64,000 nucleotides of DNA from Bog-756 sp963730685 (GTDB lineage: Bacteria > Actinomycetota > Acidimicrobiia > Acidimicrobiales > RAAP-2), in assembly GCA_963730685.1 (NCBI GenBank), contig CAVSSP010000005.1, positions 1 to 64,000 on the forward strand, read 5' to 3'. A program made the position numbers and the translations under genes. The notes beneath the pieces were generated by a model that did not search any database, was not told where the DNA came from, and saw only the letters and a list, made by a program, of their open reading frames with translations. This document shows, piece by piece, positions 34,008 to 42,509 of this stretch (the stretch's first letter is position 1; every line of letters starts with the position of its first letter).

Positions 34008-34060
34008 GATGGGACAAGAGTCCCATCACCTGGCTATAGTGATAGGACAAGGGTCCTATC
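34008..34060. promoter_or_regulatory. Two perfect operator palindromes between TetR and epimerase genes
   Basis: GATGGGAC-AAGA-GTCCCATC (34008-34027) and GATAGGAC-AAGG-GTCCTATC (34041-34060) are both perfect 8-4-8 inverted repeats, 33 bases centre to centre. The second ends 18 bases before the epimerase start. Classic TetR operator pair. Confidence 0.85.
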
Positions 34061-34078
34061 AGGTAAGGGAGAAAGTCC

Positions 34079-34960
34079 ATGAACGTCTTCATCACGGGGG
34101 GCACGGGCCTGATCGGGTCTGCCGTCGTCGCCGAACTCCTCGGCCATGGCCACAGCGTGCTCGGTCTCGCTCGCTCTGAGGGCTCCGCACAGGCGCTCAC
34201 AGCAACCGGCGCCGTCCCCCACCGGGGCGATCTCGGAGATCTGGAGGCGCTTCGCACGGGTGCCGCTCAGGCCGACGGTGTCATCCACCTCGCCTTTGGA
34301 GCGGATTTCTCGAGTGCCGACGCACTGGCCAAGGTGGTGGCTCAGGAGAACGCTGCCTTGGCCACCATGGGCGAGGCTCTGGTTGGCAGCGATCGTCCCT
34401 TCGTCACGTGCTCTGGGACCCCGCCAGTAGCGGGTCGGATCTCCACTGAGGAGGACCCGCTCCCCCTCGAGGGCCCGGTGGGCGGTCGAGGTCGATCCGT
34501 CAACGAGGTCCTTGCGTTGGCCGCGCGCGGCGTGCGCTCCAGCGCGGTGCGTCTGCCAAGGACCGTCCACAACCATGGCAACGGAGGGTTTGCGGGCATG
34601 TTGACACAGATCGCCCGCCAAACCGGCGTCTCGGGCTACGTCGGTGACGGCACTCAACGCTGGCCGGCGGTGCACGCCCTCGACGCGGCCGTGCTCTTTC
34701 GTCTGGCTCTCGAACAAGCTCCGGCCGGCACCTCGTGGCACGCCGTAGGCGACGAAGGGGATGCGGTCCTCGACATCGCCACGGTCATCGGTCGCCGCCT
34801 CGAGCTTCCGGTCAAGGCCGTGCCACAGGAGACCTACGGTCCCCTCGGGCCGATCTTTGCCACTGACCAGCCCTCTTCGAGCGCCTACACTCAAGAGACC
34901 CTGGGTTGGCAGCCGTCGCACCCAAGTCTGCTGGAGGACCTTGAGAATCTTCGGCCCTGA
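34079..34960 (+). CDS. NAD(P)-binding epimerase-like (atypical SDR) oxidoreductase
   Basis: 293 residues; AAGGGAGA precedes ATG 34079. MNVFITGGTGLIGSAVVAEL is the Rossmann glycine motif. HGHSVLGLARSEGSAQALTA and GDLGDLEALRTGAAQADGVI, then HLAFGADFS, follow closely the paralogue at 14693-15598. C-terminal LGWQPSHPSLLEDLENL is the family tail. The catalytic Tyr-Lys is not evident at the usual place. Known: such proteins reduce or isomerise small carbonyls or act as flavin reductase-like NmrA relatives. Likely the regulated target of the divergent TetR. Confidence 0.87.
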   Translation: MNVFITGGTGLIGSAVVAELLGHGHSVLGLARSEGSAQALTATGAVPHRGDLGDLEALRTGAAQADGVIHLAFGADFSSADALAKVVAQENAALATMGEALVGSDRPFVTCSGTPPVAGRISTEEDPLPLEGPVGGRGRSVNEVLALAARGVRSSAVRLPRTVHNHGNGGFAGMLTQIARQTGVSGYVGDGTQRWPAVHALDAAVLFRLALEQAPAGTSWHAVGDEGDAVLDIATVIGRRLELPVKAVPQETYGPLGPIFATDQPSSSAYTQETLGWQPSHPSLLEDLENLRP

Positions 34961-35025
34961 CGCCGCCGCTCGCCTCATTGGCTGAGACATCACCCAATCA
35001 GGTCTTACGAAGGCGGCGTTGCGTC

Positions 35026-35044
35026 ATCAGCCTTTAGCGCTGAG
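35026..35044. repeat. Intergenic hairpin CTCAGC-N7-GCTGAG, copy 6 (one mismatch)
   Basis: ATCAGC-CTTTAGC-GCTGAG, five pairs, 66 bases after the epimerase stop. Confidence 0.6.
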
Positions 35045-35202
35045 GTCACCACGTCCTCAGTTCAGTCGGCCGAGGCTGGTTCCAGTTGACCTCGACACCT
35101 CGGCCGCGATGAGTTTCGACCTCGTCACCGGTATGTACTGACGAGTTCGTCGGAATACCCCAGGCGGACCGCTACCACGGGAGGATCCGATGTCAGACAG
35201 TC

Positions 35203-35601
35203 GTGCTCGAAGACGAGGCCGCCATCCAGGCCGTACTGGATGATTCGTACAAAGCATGGGAGGCGGGCGACGCCGACGGCATGGTCGCCAACTACACCGG
35301 TGACGCCACCGCCATCATGACCGGCTCGCTCCGCGGCAGCCGTGACGTGATCCGCGACAGCATGGCCCTGGGCTTCGCAGGGCCGCTCAAGGGCAGCTCG
35401 ACCTGCAACAAGCAGGTCAGCCTCCGCTTCGTCGGGAGCGACGCCGCCATCGTCGTCAGCGAGTCCGGCATCCTGTTCGCCGGCGAGACCGAGGTTCCGG
35501 ACACGCGTAAGGTGAACGCGACCTGGGTATTCGAGAAGCGGGACGGCCAGTGGCTGATCGCCGCCTATCACAACAGTCCGGTGCTGGCGCCTGGGCAGTG
35601 A
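35203..35601 (+). CDS. SnoaL-like/SgcJ-type nuclear-transport-factor-2-fold protein
   Basis: 132 residues read from GTG 35203. DEAAIQAVLDDSYKAWEAGD and ADGMVANYTGDATAIMTGSL are the start of the cone-shaped NTF2-like fold; ATWVFEKRDGQWLIAAYHNS is its conserved last strand pair. Known: SgcJ/EcaC-family proteins include enzymes and binding proteins of unknown substrate. Start note: an ATG at 35189 would read MSD and join this frame only if one base were missing (GACAGTCGTG), so the N-terminus is unsure. It lies 31 bases before the sigma factor gene and is probably co-transcribed with it. Confidence 0.85.
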   Translation: MLEDEAAIQAVLDDSYKAWEAGDADGMVANYTGDATAIMTGSLRGSRDVIRDSMALGFAGPLKGSSTCNKQVSLRFVGSDAAIVVSESGILFAGETEVPDTRKVNATWVFEKRDGQWLIAAYHNSPVLAPGQ

Positions 35602-35632
35602 ACCCCGAGGGGAGCAGAGAAGGGGTGTGGGC

Positions 35633-36592
35633 GTGACGATGGCAGAAGGCTTCGATCGTCGGGTCGAGCCGTTCCGGACGGAGCTGCTGGCGTACTGCTA
35701 CCGGATGCTCGGCTCGGCCCACGACGCAGAGGACCTGGTCCAGGACACCTACCTGAGGGCGTGGCGGGCACGGGAGCAGTACGACGAGACCCGGAGCTCA
35801 CTGCGCACCTGGCTCTACCGGATCGCCACGAACGTCTGCCTGACCGCCCTGGAGGTCCGCGGCCGCCGACCGCTGCCGTCGGGGGTGGCGGCGGCGTCGG
35901 AGCCGCTCGCGCCGCTCGTTCCGGGCGAGAACGTCGCCTGGCTCCAGCCCCTGCCGGACTCATGGCTGGACGCCGGCGATCCCGCCAGAGCCGTGACCGA
36001 CCGCAGCAGCCTGCGCCTGGCCTTCGCCGCGGCCCTGCAGCACCTGTCAGCCCGCCAGCGTGGCGCTCTGATCCTGCGGGACGTACTCAGCTTCTCTGCT
36101 TCCGAGGCGGCGGACATCCTCGGCACCTCCGTCGTCTCGGTGAACAGCTCCCTGCAGCGGGCGCGTACCCGTCTGAAGGAAGTGGGACTTGGGCAGGAGC
36201 GTCTCAGCGAGCCGCCCGCAGCCGAGCAGCGCGCCTGGGTGGATCGCTATATGAAGGTATTCGAGCAGGCTGACGTCGAGGGTCTCAAACGGCTGCTCAC
36301 CGAGGACGTGCTCATGGAGATGCCGCCGATGACCAACTGGTTCGTGGGCCCCGACAACTATGGCCTCTTCATGGAGTGGGTCTTCGAGCGGGCCGGGACC
36401 GATTGGTGCCTGAAGGCGGTCGCGGCCAACGGCCAGCCCGGGTTCGCCGCCTACCGACGCGCCGGTGGCGGATACGAGCTGCACACCCTCCAGATCTTCA
36501 CCGTCACGACCGGGGGCATCAGTCGGAATACGGTGTTTCAGGAGTCCGAGGTCTTCACGTCCTTCGGTCTGGTGGACCGGCTCGACGCTTAG
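35633..36592 (+). CDS. SigG-like ECF sigma factor with SnoaL-like C-terminal domain
   Basis: 319 residues from GTG 35633, seven bases after AAGGGG (ATG 35639 is also possible). Sigma-2: FRTELLAYCYRMLGSAHDAE, then DLVQDTYLRAWRA. Sigma-4: ALQHLSARQRGALILRDVLS and EAADILGTSVVSVNSSLQRA. Then a SnoaL-like domain: VDRYMKVFEQADVEGLKRLL through TVFQESEVFTSFGL. Known: this layout matches the TIGR02960 group that includes mycobacterial SigG; the C-terminal domain is thought to control activity in place of an anti-sigma factor. A free-standing SnoaL-like protein is encoded just upstream, so both may sense related ligands. Confidence 0.9.
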   Translation: MTMAEGFDRRVEPFRTELLAYCYRMLGSAHDAEDLVQDTYLRAWRAREQYDETRSSLRTWLYRIATNVCLTALEVRGRRPLPSGVAAASEPLAPLVPGENVAWLQPLPDSWLDAGDPARAVTDRSSLRLAFAAALQHLSARQRGALILRDVLSFSASEAADILGTSVVSVNSSLQRARTRLKEVGLGQERLSEPPAAEQRAWVDRYMKVFEQADVEGLKRLLTEDVLMEMPPMTNWFVGPDNYGLFMEWVFERAGTDWCLKAVAANGQPGFAAYRRAGGGYELHTLQIFTVTTGGISRNTVFQESEVFTSFGLVDRLDA

Positions 36593-36723
36593 GACCTCGA
36601 CAACCGTCACGACCGATAGACCGACAAGCGATCTGGGGCGCCCGGCATCCCCGCAGCCGCCGGCAGGGGACGACTCGACCACTGCACCGGTGCGCTCGGG
36701 GTCGGCGGGTGAGTCCGGTGGTT

Positions 36724-36742
36724 CTCAGCCTGGCGTGCTGAG
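36724..36742. repeat. Intergenic hairpin CTCAGC-N7-GCTGAG, copy 7
   Basis: Perfect arms, loop CTGGCGT, 132 bases after the sigma factor stop. This is the last copy seen; none in 37-64 kb. Confidence 0.7.
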
Positions 36743-36879
36743 GTACGACCATCGATAGCGGGCTTGATCTGGCATGTCGCTCAGAGGGCTGTCCCCTCAG
36801 ATCGCAGTCAGGAAATCGTTTCCCCACTTGGGTAGGCTCGCTTCGCGGTTGCAAGCCCCACCAAATGAGAGGGGGGCAC

Positions 36880-38655
36880 ATGAGCCCATCGTTGGATCGA
36901 TCCCGTGGTCGACTCCTGGCGTCGGGGCGCAGAGCCCTGACGCTGTCCGTTCCGGTGCTGGTCGTTGCCGCCGTCCTGAGCGCGGTGGCCAGCGTGCCCG
37001 GCGGGGCGGCTACCGGCGTCAGCGGCGTCTCGTGGTCCGTCGTCCCCGGCCCCGCTACTCCGCCCACCCAGTACGACGCACTGAGTGGCGTGTCCTGTAC
37101 CAGTTCGACGTTCTGCGCCGCCGTCGGCACGGTGAACGAGGTGTGGAACGGCTCGGCATGGTCGGTCGTTCCCAGTCCTGCTGCGGGCAGCCAGTACAAC
37201 CGGGTGTCGTGCACCAGCCCGTCGGCGTGCATGGCGGTGGGAAGTTCGGGAAGCGAGTCATGGAACGGGTCGGTATGGTCGAGCGTTCCCATCGGGTTGC
37301 CGGGTACCGATGCCGCCTTGAGCGCGGTGTCGTGCAGTGGCGCCTCGGCGTGCACCGCCGTCGGCAGTTTTGCGCCGCCCACAACGTGTGGGCCCCGTCC
37401 GCCCTGTAACCAGATCTACCAGGCGACGCTGATCGAATCGTGGAACGGATCGGCGTGGTCGGTGGTCCCGAGCCCGAATGCTCCCTACTATCTGGCCGAC
37501 GAGCTGAACGCTGTGTCGTGCCTCGGTCCATCGGCGTGCACCGCCGTCGGGGGCCTCGATCCCGTCGACCGGACGCTGATCGAATCGTGGAACGGCTCGG
37601 CGTGGTCGATCGTTCCGAGTCCCGATACCCCGGACGACCAGCCCAACGTCTTGACCGGGGTCTCGTGCAGCAGCTCGATGAACTGCACCGCCGTCGGTAT
37701 CGACGCCGTCGACGGACTGGAGGATCAGACGCTCATCGAGTCGTGGAACGGCTCAGTGTGGTCGATCGTCCCAAGCCCCGATACCTCGAGCATCCAGAAC
37801 AACAACCTGAGCGGCGTGTCGTGTAGCGGCCCCTCGGCGTGCACGGCTGCCGGGACGTACAGCCCCTACGACCCGAACCAAGATCCGGTCGAGCTGACCC
37901 TGATCGAGTCCTGGAACGGCTCAGCGTGGTCGATCGTGCCCAGCCCGGATCCCTCGCGGACCGAGCGCAACAGCCTGAGTGATGTGTCGTGTAGCAGCCC
38001 CTCGGTGTGCACCGCCGTGGGATCCCTCGTTCCCTCGGTCTTTGCCGAGACCGCCCAGCCGCTCATCGAGTCGTCGAGGAGCATCCGCGACGGTCGGGCG
38101 CCGCTGGTCACCACTGGCGGGCAAAAGGAGTTCACCGCGGGATCGAACGGAACGTTCAAGGTGAGGGCAACGGGTAGGCCCCGGGCGTTCTTGTCGGAAT
38201 CCGGATCGCTTCCGAGCGGGGTCACGTTCGTCGACAACGGGAACGGCACCGCCACGCTGTCGGGCACGCCGGCGACGGGAAGTGAGGGGCCCTATCCGAT
38301 CGTCATCACCGCCAGCAACGGCGTATCGCCGGATGCCACCCAGCGCTTCACGCTGACCGTCGGGAGCCCGCCCACGACGAGCGTCCTGATCCCCTCGGCA
38401 GGGTCGTCACTTTCCGGCGTGACCTACCTCGACGCCCTCGGATCGAACGCATCCAGCGTCGAGTTCCGACTCTTTGGTGGCTCGTTCGGCGCTGACCCCC
38501 CGGTGATCTGTAGGGCCACGCCGACCGTCTACGGATGGTTGTGCCGCTGGAATACCAAGCGGGTTCCCAACGGTTCGTACGTCTTGGCGTCCGAGGCCTT
38601 CGGTCCCTCCGGGGGCGTGCTCAGCGCAGGCATCAGCATCACTGTCGACAACTGA
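36880..38655 (+). CDS. Secreted 'ESWNGSAWS' repeat protein with Ig-like C-terminus
   Basis: 591 residues from ATG 36880, directly after AGAGGGGGG. Signal peptide: basic start, LTLSVPVLVVAAVLSAVASV, cleavage after a GGAAT-like site. Then about seven repeats of some 45-55 residues, each with LIESWNGSAWSIVPSPD and GVSCSSPSACTAVG; the paired Cys in each repeat are probably disulfides. The blades likely form a beta-propeller. After this come a putative Ig-like domain (PSGVTFVDNGNGTATLSGTP) and a second beta-sandwich. Known: this repeat family is abundant in some uncultured Actinobacteriota; function unknown. Inference: cell-surface or secreted binding protein. Confidence 0.85.
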   Translation: MSPSLDRSRGRLLASGRRALTLSVPVLVVAAVLSAVASVPGGAATGVSGVSWSVVPGPATPPTQYDALSGVSCTSSTFCAAVGTVNEVWNGSAWSVVPSPAAGSQYNRVSCTSPSACMAVGSSGSESWNGSVWSSVPIGLPGTDAALSAVSCSGASACTAVGSFAPPTTCGPRPPCNQIYQATLIESWNGSAWSVVPSPNAPYYLADELNAVSCLGPSACTAVGGLDPVDRTLIESWNGSAWSIVPSPDTPDDQPNVLTGVSCSSSMNCTAVGIDAVDGLEDQTLIESWNGSVWSIVPSPDTSSIQNNNLSGVSCSGPSACTAAGTYSPYDPNQDPVELTLIESWNGSAWSIVPSPDPSRTERNSLSDVSCSSPSVCTAVGSLVPSVFAETAQPLIESSRSIRDGRAPLVTTGGQKEFTAGSNGTFKVRATGRPRAFLSESGSLPSGVTFVDNGNGTATLSGTPATGSEGPYPIVITASNGVSPDATQRFTLTVGSPPTTSVLIPSAGSSLSGVTYLDALGSNASSVEFRLFGGSFGADPPVICRATPTVYGWLCRWNTKRVPNGSYVLASEAFGPSGGVLSAGISITVDN

Positions 38656-38665
38656 TCGGGCCTTC

Positions 38666-38680
38666 ATCGGCTGAGGTGCA
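38666..38680. terminator. Hairpin between convergent secreted-protein genes
   Basis: GGCTG-AGGTG-CAGCC (38666-38680) lies in the 55-base gap between the stop at 38655 and the lipase stop at 38711, where a bidirectional terminator is expected. No T-run follows. Confidence 0.4.
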
Positions 38681-38710
38681 GCCTCGATCGACGACCCCCG
38701 TCCCGGCAGA

Positions 38711-40771
38711 TCAGGTGGCGCAGGAGGTGGTGGTCGGTGGCCCGTTGGTCCCCGACGTGCCGGTGGGGACGTAGGGGTCGGGGTTGGACCCGCCGGCGAA
38801 CCGATCGCTCATCCAGTTGACCATGTCGGTCATCGAGACCGCGATCACTCCGGCGTGGCTCTGTCCGGGGTAGATCCACCGCTCGACGTCCTGTCCGATC
38901 GCGCACTCGTGCTGTTCGAGGATCTGGGTGGTGGGCACGGGAATCTGCTCGTCGGCGCCGCCCTGGATGATCAGCAGGGGGGCGCTGCTCGGCCTGGTGA
39001 AGTTCCCCGGGTCATTGGCCTGGAGGAGCGGCTTCCAGCTGGGAATGGTGAACGGGTCCTTCGGAACGATCGAGGCCAGTGGGGTCTGGTTGAGCTTCTG
39101 GGCCAGGAAGTCCGAGCAGCCCTGCCCGAGGAGCGGGAGGAGCGTGCGTCCCTCGGCCGTGATGACCTCCGACAGGGGGGCGATGGAATTGCCGTAGGCG
39201 ACGTTGAAGCCGGCACCGGCCATGAAGAGGTAGAACTGGAACGGGCTCCCGGTGAGGAAGGCGTAGATGGCCTCGAACTGGGAGGGGGGCGCCCCGGCCA
39301 CCACGCCGTCGAGGTGGATCTCGGGTGCATAGGAGGCGGCGATGTCCAGGCCGAACATCGCCGTCTGGCCACCCTCGGAGTGACCCCAGACCATGTAGTT
39401 CGAACTGGCGTGCGCAGCGGGGAGCTGTCGAGCGGCCCGAACGATGTCGATCATGTTCCGGGCGGCGCTGACGCCGGCGAGGTACGGCATGATGGGAGGG
39501 GTGCCCTCGCCCTGGTAGTCGCTCGCGGTGACCTCCCAACCTCGATCGAGGAGCTGGTTCTGGAGGGGGACGGCCGACGACGGCTGGAGGGAGGGGGCGC
39601 ACTGCGGGGCCATCCCGTTGGTCCCATGGCCCCACGTGACCACCGGATACCCGCCGGTCGGCGCCGGGGACGTCGGCACCATCACGAGTCCGGTGACGGC
39701 AACGGGCTTTCCGAGCTCCGTCTCCGACAGGTACATGACCCGGTAGACGGTGCCGTCGATGCCGGGGGCGGCGATCTGCTCGGCCTTCATGAGCGTGCCG
39801 GCCGGACCGGACGGCAGCTGGGTGGGCACCGAGTAGAACGACGGGAGCCCTGCCGCCAGCACCGATCCGGTGGTCGCCCCGGACAGCGACATGCCCACGA
39901 TCTGGCCGTCGAGGCGGGTGCCGCCCAGCGAACCGGCGAACGAGGCGTCGCCGAAGGTGAAGACGCCGCCGTCGGAGGCCGCCAGCCAGTAGCCCCGGCC
40001 GTCGGCCGTCGTCGCCATGCCCACGATCGGCCGATCGAGGGCCCTTCCCCCTTCGGAGCCGAGGAACGGCGCGTCGCCGAAGGCGAAGATGCCGCCGTCG
40101 GAGGCCACCAGCCAGTACCCGAGTCCGTCGGCCGTCGACGCCATGCCCACGATCGGCCGGTGGAGGGGCTTTCCGCCCATGGAGCCGTAGAACGTGGTGT
40201 CGATGTACGAGAACCCGAACGAGAAGACCCCGCCGTCGGAGGCCACCAGCCAGTAGCCGTTGCCGTCGGGACTGGGTGCCATGCCCACCACCCGCGCATT
40301 GAGGTGGGTGCCGCCCATCGAGCCGTAGAACCCGGCGTCGCCGAAGGCGAACACGCCCCCGTCCGACGCCACCAGCCAGTAGCCGCGCCCGTCGTTGCTC
40401 GATGCCATCCCGACGATCGGCGCATCGAGGTGGGTGCCGCCCATGGAGCCGTAGAACCCTGCGTCACCGAAGGCGAACACGCCCCCGTCGGACGCCACCG
40501 TCCAGTAGCCCTGGCCGTCCGGGGTCGGGGCGGTGCCGACGACCGGTGCATTGAGCGCCTTGCCCCCGGTCGACCCGTGGAACCGGGCGCCGCCGAACGA
40601 GAAGACCCCGCCGTCTGAACCCACCAGGGTGTATCCGGTCGAGGCCGACCGGTGCGGGCTCGGGGCGGATGCCACGGCGGGGCCGTCCACCTGGCCCACC
40701 AGCGTGCCGGCGACGAGGACGAGCGCGCCCACCACCACACCGGCGAGGATCCGGATCCGATCACGCATCAC
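38711..40771 (-). CDS. Secreted beta-propeller-like repeat protein fused to a secretory lipase domain
   Basis: 686 residues. N-terminal signal segment ILAGVVVGALVLVAGTLVG. Residues about 45-330 hold six repeats of about 46 residues reading GYWLVASDGGVFAFGDAGFY with GSMGG and IVGMA, typical of acidimicrobial surface proteins. Residues about 340-670 are an alpha/beta hydrolase of the secretory-lipase (LIP, PF03583-like) family: VVTWGHGTNG (oxyanion region), nucleophile Ser in VWGHSEGGQTAM, acid in IIQGGADEQIPV, and catalytic His in YPGQSHAGV. Known: LIP lipases hydrolyse triacylglycerols; the repeat part is unlinked to them in other organisms as far as I know. Inference: the repeats tether or target the enzyme at the cell surface. 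Confidence 0.88.
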   Translation of the reverse strand: MMRDRIRILAGVVVGALVLVAGTLVGQVDGPAVASAPSPHRSASTGYTLVGSDGGVFSFGGARFHGSTGGKALNAPVVGTAPTPDGQGYWTVASDGGVFAFGDAGFYGSMGGTHLDAPIVGMASSNDGRGYWLVASDGGVFAFGDAGFYGSMGGTHLNARVVGMAPSPDGNGYWLVASDGGVFSFGFSYIDTTFYGSMGGKPLHRPIVGMASTADGLGYWLVASDGGIFAFGDAPFLGSEGGRALDRPIVGMATTADGRGYWLAASDGGVFTFGDASFAGSLGGTRLDGQIVGMSLSGATTGSVLAAGLPSFYSVPTQLPSGPAGTLMKAEQIAAPGIDGTVYRVMYLSETELGKPVAVTGLVMVPTSPAPTGGYPVVTWGHGTNGMAPQCAPSLQPSSAVPLQNQLLDRGWEVTASDYQGEGTPPIMPYLAGVSAARNMIDIVRAARQLPAAHASSNYMVWGHSEGGQTAMFGLDIAASYAPEIHLDGVVAGAPPSQFEAIYAFLTGSPFQFYLFMAGAGFNVAYGNSIAPLSEVITAEGRTLLPLLGQGCSDFLAQKLNQTPLASIVPKDPFTIPSWKPLLQANDPGNFTRPSSAPLLIIQGGADEQIPVPTTQILEQHECAIGQDVERWIYPGQSHAGVIAVSMTDMVNWMSDRFAGGSNPDPYVPTGTSGTNGPPTTTSCAT

Positions 40772-40913
40772 TAACCCCCACTGTCTGCTCCCCCGAGCAT
40801 CGGCCCACCGGGCGCATCAGCCCCGGCGGTCGAACGGTAGCACCGTGACCGGGCCGCGGCAGGGTGCGGCGCCGAAGTCCCCGCCCACGGATCCTCTGTG
40901 GAGGACCCGGGCG

Positions 40914-42321
40914 TCACGGGGCGAAGGCGTAGACCTTCTGCGCGACGGGTGCCAGGAGGAGCCCGTCGCCGACGGACGGGGTCGGAAAGTGATTGGCCTC
41001 ACCGGCCAGGGCGAATTGGACGGAGGGAGCGCCTGTCGCGGTGTCGAGTCCGTACAGTGTCGACCCGCCGATGGTCCAGACCAACCCTCCGGCGATGATC
41101 GGGGGCCCACTGGCCCGGCTCGAGGTCTGCCAGAGGCGGGTGAGGGATGCGGGCGCCGTGCCGACGGCCACCGCCACGATCCCCCCGCTGCACGGCGCGT
41201 AGACGACGCTGTTGCTGAAGGCATCGCCGCCATCGATCACGCCGTTGCAAAGGGAGGGCAGCTGTGCGGCCTGGCCCCCGATGCCACCGAGTGCCGACTG
41301 GTTCATGAGATAGCCGGTTCCCGATTTCCCCCCCTGGAAGACCAGGCCGTCGGGCAGGACGGCCGGAGACGACGAGCCCAGGTCGGCGTCGGTGAGGTTG
41401 TCGTGGGTCCAGTCGGACGGGGTGAAGTACTGCATCAGGGTGAGCGACGGGGACAGCTCGAGCACCCCGTCGCTGTCGTCATAGGGAGCTCCGGTGGTGA
41501 CCGTCGATCCGTTCCCGGTGGCCACCCAGACGTCGCCCTGGGCGTCGACGACCGGTGCCGCACCGCCCATCCATATGGCCCCCTGGTCCAGGCCCTTGGC
41601 CGCGTCCACCTCGAATGTCTTCGGAGCCCCCCCGACCTCGGGGACCGCCGACAGCCAGCCGTGGTAGTCCGAGCAGTCTCCGGAGTTCCCGCCGTAACCG
41701 ATCACCACCTGGTTGGCATCGAGGGTCAGGGCCACCCGCTGGAGTTGGGCTTTCGGGTCGGATCCCGGTGGGTCGACGTTCTGGTCCAGGAGCACGGCAC
41801 CGGTCGAGAGGTCGAGGCCGTAGAGGTGGTGCTGGACGAGCCCACCGGAGAGCTCGTCGGCGACGACGAAGATCTCGTTGCGGTTCCCGTCGATCACCGG
41901 TGTCGAGGTGATGCCGACGGTCGGGGTGATGTCACCGCAGGGGAAGGTCGCTCGCCGGCACCGGCGTCGCCAATGTCGTCGACCAGACGGGTCGGCCCGT
42001 CGAGGCGGACAGGGCCACGACCACATCGGATTCTGTGGCCACGAAGACCTGGCTCCCGTAGACGAGGGGCTCGCCGTACAGCTGGCCGCTGAGCTTCGGG
42101 GAGACCCAACTTTCGTGGGCCGAGGTGAACGACGCGCCCGAGAGGTCCGCACCCGACCCGCCGAGGAACCCGTGGTACACCGTCCAGTTGCACGATGAGA
42201 GCACAAGGGCGAGAACGGCCACGGCGGCCCAGCCCATCGGACGCACCGGTGTCCCCAGCACGCCGGCGCGGCGACGCCTGGCGACTGATGGCCGGCCCAG
42301 CGCTCGAAGCGCGCTCCTCAT
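40914..42321 (-). pseudogene. PQQ/BamB-like beta-propeller lipoprotein interrupted by one frameshift
   Basis: The N-terminal 129 residues (ATG 42321) carry a signal with lipobox LVLSSC and the first propeller strands (FVATESDVVVALSASTGRPV), ending DLPLR. The other frame resumes CGDITPTVGITSTPVIDGNR and runs to 40914 (VAQKVYAFAP). Removing one base from the four-base C run at 40940+1000 (41940-41943, G on plus) gives ..DLPCGDITP.. and one protein of about 468 residues. WSTTLATP, YGLDLSTGAVLLDQNV, DVWVATGNGS and YGLDTATGAP are PQQ-type propeller blades. Known: outer-surface propellers of this type bind proteins or sugars. With a single homopolymer indel and otherwise perfect sequence, a sequencing error is as likely as a true mutation. 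Confidence 0.8.
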
Positions 42322-42509
42322 TCGCCCACCATAGGCCGGAGCGGTGACGGCGCGAGGGGCGGCGCGGACGGGCCTCCTGTGGCCGCCGCCGGGGCGGTTC
42401 GTCGGGTCGGATGGCGGCTTCGGCCAGGCCGCCTCCGTGCCCCTGATCCGTCATCGACCGGTTCCGGCCCCTGGGCAGGCCACGCGCCCACGGGGTACGG
42501 TCATCTGCC

